Assembly: GCA_015491995.1 (NCBI GenBank)
Contig: WGFY01000031.1
Span: 1 to 36,600, forward strand
Length of the DNA stretch: 36,600 nt
From: Mesoaciditoga sp.
Lineage (GTDB): Bacteria > Thermotogota > Thermotogae > Mesoaciditogales > Mesoaciditogaceae
Direction: 5' to 3'
This document shows positions 33,972-36,600 of this stretch, in pieces. Position 1 is the stretch's first letter. Every line of letters begins with the position of its first letter. Made by a program: the position numbers and the translations under genes. The notes under the pieces are model-generated. The model saw nothing but the letters and a program-made list of their open reading frames with translations, had not been told where the DNA came from and did no database searches.

Positions 33972-34000
33972 AAAAAAATCCGCTCCCCACGGGGGAACGG
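33972..34000 (-). terminator. Intrinsic terminator acting as the TPP riboswitch expression platform
   Basis: Minus-strand RNA: CCGTTCCCC, loop CGU, GGGGAGCGG (nine pairs with one G-U), then A and seven U. It lies between the aptamer and the thiB SD, so TPP binding should stop transcription. The aptamer 5' strand ACGGGG could pair with CCCCGU of this hairpin as an antiterminator. Confidence 0.85.
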
Positions 34001-34007
34001 CCCATTT

Positions 34008-34092
34008 TTCCCTTCGCCGGCATTATCCGGAGCAGGTTCAAAGGGTCGAGGCTTTTAGCCTCCTCTCAGCCGGTTTCACCGGCTCCCCGTTT
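34008..34092 (-). ncRNA. TPP riboswitch aptamer (THI element)
   Basis: Minus strand reads GGGGAGCC, a hairpin, GGCTGAGAGG, a variable GGCTAAAAGCC stem, ACCCTTTGAACCTG, then CCGGATAATGCCGGCGAAGGGA. CTGAGA, CCTTTGAACCTG, GGATAATGCC and the closing AGGGA are the diagnostic THI box elements. It senses thiamine pyrophosphate and controls thiB-thiP. It starts a few bases after a predicted transcription start. Confidence 0.97.
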
Positions 34093-34101
34093 CTCGTCTA
34101 T

Positions 34102-34110
34102 ATTGTACCA
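34102..34110 (-). promoter_or_regulatory. Extended -10 promoter of the TPP riboswitch operon
   Basis: Minus strand TGG then TACAAT (34107-34102). The -35 is poor. A start near 34095 places the aptamer at the very 5' end of the RNA, as expected. Confidence 0.55.
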
Positions 34111-34135
34111 CAAAAAAGGAATCACGGATCTTTTA

Positions 34136-34163
34136 GTACGGGCAATTCATGAATTGCCCCTAC
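34136..34163. repeat. 28-base dispersed palindromic element, copy 2 (inverted)
   Basis: Exact reverse complement of 611-638, with the palindromic core GGGCAATTCATGAATTGCCC. It lies between the riboswitch promoter and the end of the patatin-like gene, 33.5 kb from copy 1. Confidence 0.75.
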
Positions 34164-34180
34164 GTGATCGAACAAACTTG

Positions 34181-34207
34181 AAAATCATGCCGTACTTGAT
34201 ACGGCAT
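34181..34207 (-). terminator. Probable terminator of the patatin-like gene
   Basis: A perfect eight-pair hairpin, ATGCCGTA (34187-34194), loop CTTGA, TACGGCAT (34200-34207). On the minus strand it is followed by GATTTT. It lies eight bases after the patatin-like stop. The T-run is short, so it is moderately sure. Confidence 0.55.
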
Positions 34208-34214
34208 CTCATCT

Positions 34215-35048
34215 TTATGAACTTGGTTCAGGATCGTTTTCCTTCAAAACAGAACAAAAGTCGACATTTTCCAATTCTTTCTTTGCGATTTGGCATATTT
34301 GTTTTGCTTTGTTAAACTCGTACCACCGAATCTTGGGAATGTTGAACTTTATCGCCAAATCAGCCTCACTTAGATCTATATCTGCGAGAATCTTTCCCTT
34401 AACATCATCGACGGTGTATTGAATAGAAAGCATATTTGACAGATCTGGGACGAATGGGGAAACATCGGATGCGATTACAAAGTCCACCCCACGCTCCCTT
34501 GTCTCTTTCACAGGGATGACACGTGTAGTTCCACCATCTACCAAGTTCATTCCTCCAAGCCTAACAGGAGGGAAAGTTCCTGGAACAGAGGAACTCGATA
34601 CGATTGCATCAACAAGAAATCCTTCGTCTATCACAATGGCTTTTTCATGTTCTATATCGAAAGCCACGGCGGCAAAATCAATTTTACAATCCGAAAATCT
34701 TTTAGATCCAAAAAGATGTTTTAGAGAATCGTAAATCACGTTTCCCGTTAACAAAGAATGAGCCATAACGATCTTTGACATTTCCATAACTTCATTCTTC
34801 AAGTTGCGCTTTTTACCCATCAGCTCATCCGTCTTCGCCACTATTTCCTTGTTAAGCCTTACGACCTCAAGCATGCGATCCATCAAGCCATCCAAGCCGT
34901 ACAAGCAATAAAGCCCGCCTATTACCGCACCAGCTGATGATCCTGCAATGCTGTACGGCGTTATTCCAATTGAATTCAACTTCTCAAACAAAGCAATGTG
35001 AGCCAAACCTCTCGCTCCACCACTACCAAGTGCCAGACCTACTTTCAA
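34215..35048 (-). CDS. Patatin-like phospholipase
   Basis: About 277 residues, an alpha/beta serine hydrolase with a Ser-Asp dyad (RssA/YchK type). The oxyanion loop GSGGARGLAHI lies near residues 8-18, the nucleophile elbow GSSAG near 36-40, and the catalytic Asp in LVDGGTTRVIP near 172-182. All three elements are intact. There is no signal peptide or membrane segment, so it is cytoplasmic; the lipid substrate is unknown. A TTG at 35048 is chosen because AAAGGAGG lies six bases before it and the protein then begins just before the GSGGARG motif, as in relatives; a 32-residue upstream extension lacks an SD. It is a single gene with a hairpin after it. Confidence 0.9.
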   Translation of the reverse strand: MKVGLALGSGGARGLAHIALFEKLNSIGITPYSIAGSSAGAVIGGLYCLYGLDGLMDRMLEVVRLNKEIVAKTDELMGKKRNLKNEVMEMSKIVMAHSLLTGNVIYDSLKHLFGSKRFSDCKIDFAAVAFDIEHEKAIVIDEGFLVDAIVSSSSVPGTFPPVRLGGMNLVDGGTTRVIPVKETRERGVDFVIASDVSPFVPDLSNMLSIQYTVDDVKGKILADIDLSEADLAIKFNIPKIRWYEFNKAKQICQIAKKELENVDFCSVLKENDPEPSS

Positions 35049-35166
35049 GAGAGTCCTCCTTTTACAGTATAAAAACATTTGCACTGAATCAATTAAGTGC
35101 CTCCATTTCGCCCTGATTTTGGGGGACACCATTTTTATCGACAAAATTGGGAAAAAGTTGAGAGAT

Positions 35167-35194
35167 AAAAAAAGCGCCCACAGTTGTGGACGCT
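35167..35194 (-). terminator. Terminator of the Ig-like surface protein gene
   Basis: Minus strand: AGCGTCCACA, loop AC, TGTGGGCGCT (ten pairs, one G-U), followed by seven T in a row. It lies 23 bases after the stop at 35217. Confidence 0.9.
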
Positions 35195-35216
35195 TTTGAA
35201 GATTCGTTTTTACAAA

Positions 35217-36600
35217 TTAAGGATTGACAGGGTTTGGAGACGAAACATTCTTGAACGTCACCGTAGTGGAATTCTTTGTAAGTGGATTACCACACGAATC
35301 CACAAAACTTGTAGCATTCAGTGTAATGGTTACTGTGTTCCCTGCTAGCGGAAGCACGTTTGTCGTAGCACCAGACGTTGTCAGCAACTGCGATATATGC
35401 AACAGTCCCTTTCCCATGTCATTGACGTAGCTGTTAGCCTGAGTTGCGTTAGTATCCAAGTAATAGTAAACACCATTGACGTCAAATAATACATCAGTCG
35501 AGGCGAGATTGGTTATTGTAGCATCTTTCATGTATTCGGAGAATTGAATGTCTAAGTAGTAACTACCACCTGACTTGTAAAGTGTTTTGTTAACCGACAT
35601 AGTAGGCGCAACGGTATCCACGTAGAATGAATCTGTGGCAGTCGTGAGATTTCCAGCTTTATCCAAAACCGTCAGTGTAGCGGTGACTGTGGTTCCGTTT
35701 ACTGCACTCAATTTGAATGTCGTGGCATTCAAAGACACCGTTGCTGGTGTGGAAACGGAAGCTTGACCAACTGCTAAACTATGACCATTAATGGTGAGCG
35801 TCGCGGCTTTAAAGTTCGCATCAGTTGCAGTGTACGTTGCAACGGCTGTATCGAAGTTAGCCACATTCAATGTAGATGGAACGCTCAACGTTGCTGTTGG
35901 CGATGTGGTATCTATTACAACCGTTACAGTTGCAACATCGAATGTTGCCTCATGTCCAAACGCATCGGTTGCCCAAGCAGTTATAGCATATGTGTTTGCA
36001 TTCAATGGAGTGGAAATAGTAGTTGGTGAAATTCTTGTTGAATTGCTACTCCACGGTGTACTATCAAATTTTGCAACTGTTGCGTAAAGTGTAACAGTTG
36101 ACTCGCTATCATCGGTTGCAGTTATCGTTAAGGTAGCTGCGTTTTTAGCGTAAACAGTATAAGTTTTACCTGGCATTACAGTTACCGATGGTGTGACACC
36201 TGTTCCGGCGAATTTGGCAGTTATCTTTGGAGCTGTGACATCAACAAATACTCTTACAGAACCTGTTGCTTCGTTTCCAGCGTTGTCATATACAGCAACA
36301 TCATAAGTGGCATAACCAGATGTGTTGGGTGCCACAAGCGTTGCAGCATAAGTTCCGTTAAGCACACCATACTCGTTAGTTGACGTCTTTGTCGTCAACG
36401 TTGCGCTAACTCCACCAATGGTGACAGATTCTATAGCACTGAGATTATCAGTTGCGTGAACCGTGACCGTGAACGTCGCTGCACCCGCAACAGTTGCTGG
36501 AGCAGTTGGCGTAGTGGACACTATAACTGGCTTGGTGTTATCGAATCCAATGACTTTACTTGCACTTTTACTATATCCTGCCATGTCCTCAACTTTATAT
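35217..36600 (-). CDS. Large surface protein with tandem Ig-like repeats, 5' end outside the window
   Basis: The frame is open to the window edge, and the ATG at 36584 is an internal Met, since YKVED precedes it in the same repeat pattern. At least 460 residues are visible. Tandem Ig-like domains of about 100 residues each end in D-x-A-G-N and a linker such as FDNTKP, VDVTAP, IDTTSP and VDTVAP (at residues about 14, 113, 223 and 321 counting from the Met at 36584). The last part is a different beta domain with FSEYMKDATITNL, like bacterial Ig-like SwmB domains. Composition is rich in Thr, Ala, Val and Ser and the DNA is more GC-rich than neighbours. It is probably an extracellular or S-layer-associated protein. 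No sorting signal is at the C-terminus. Confidence 0.85.
   Translation of the reverse strand, partial: YKVEDMAGYSKSASKVIGFDNTKPVIVSTTPTAPATVAGAATFTVTVHATDNLSAIESVTIGGVSATLTTKTSTNEYGVLNGTYAATLVAPNTSGYATYDVAVYDNAGNEATGSVRVFVDVTAPKITAKFAGTGVTPSVTVMPGKTYTVYAKNAATLTITATDDSESTVTLYATVAKFDSTPWSSNSTRISPTTISTPLNANTYAITAWATDAFGHEATFDVATVTVVIDTTSPTATLSVPSTLNVANFDTAVATYTATDANFKAATLTINGHSLAVGQASVSTPATVSLNATTFKLSAVNGTTVTATLTVLDKAGNLTTATDSFYVDTVAPTMSVNKTLYKSGGSYYLDIQFSEYMKDATITNLASTDVLFDVNGVYYYLDTNATQANSYVNDMGKGLLHISQLLTTSGATTNVLPLAGNTVTITLNATSFVDSCGNPLTKNSTTVTFKNVSSPNPVNP

Noticed and set aside
36582-36584. ATG at 36584 as the start of the Ig-like protein
   Set aside because: The frame stays open to the window edge and the preceding YKVED fits the repeat pattern, so this Met is internal.
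1-36600. CRISPR array, prophage or intact insertion sequence
   Set aside because: I saw no regularly spaced repeats, cas genes, phage structural genes or transposase motifs on either strand.

Overview
The window looks like a chromosomal segment of a member of the Thermotogota, probably a deep branch such as Mesoaciditogales or Kosmotogales. The evidence is its gene content, its AT-rich sequence with strong Shine-Dalgarno (SD) sites, and the run aspS - STAS - cmk - ispH - rpsA - der - plsY, an order I associate with Thermotoga relatives. No species-level call is possible by eye. Nothing looks like a prophage, CRISPR array, intact insertion sequence or complete defence system.

Left part, 1-7.9 kb, minus strand: a truncated YVTN beta-propeller protein, a gene-poor strip with a decayed reading frame and dispersed repeats, a TauE/SafE permease flanked by 24-base direct repeats, an NRAMP metal transporter coupled to a UspA protein, a secreted GH5-like protein, and an operon of membrane protein - rel - dtd (stringent response and D-amino-acid proofreading).

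Middle, 8.0-26.7 kb, almost all plus strand: tRNA-Leu(GAG) behind a perfect consensus promoter and tsaC, with ccdA opposite. A zinc/manganese ABC operon (znuA-C-B) comes next. Then follows a very compact array of translation, isoprenoid, ribosome-assembly and lipid genes, a secreted TPR/propeller protein, a SigH-like sigma factor, an unknown single-pass membrane protein, a GH31 alpha-glucosidase, endonuclease IV and a divergent ATP-PEP carboxykinase. The run ends at a strong palindromic terminator.

Right part, 26.7-36.6 kb, minus strand: a TetR regulator; a glycogen/galactose operon (CBS-ACT protein, glgA, galT, COG1856-type radical SAM protein); a thiamine transporter operon (thiB-thiP) behind a TPP riboswitch with its own terminator; a patatin-like lipase; and the 3' part of a large Ig-like surface protein that runs off the window.

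Many annotated starts are chosen from SD spacing. Several are GTG or TTG, and many genes overlap by 1, 4, 7 or 8 bases, which points to translational coupling. The observations most worth checking are the hairpin between two SD sequences ahead of rpsA, the sigma factor/membrane protein/propeller neighbourhood, the TPP-controlled transporter lacking an ATPase gene, and enzymes with unusual active or metal sites (GalT, GH5-like, ZnuA, PEPCK).
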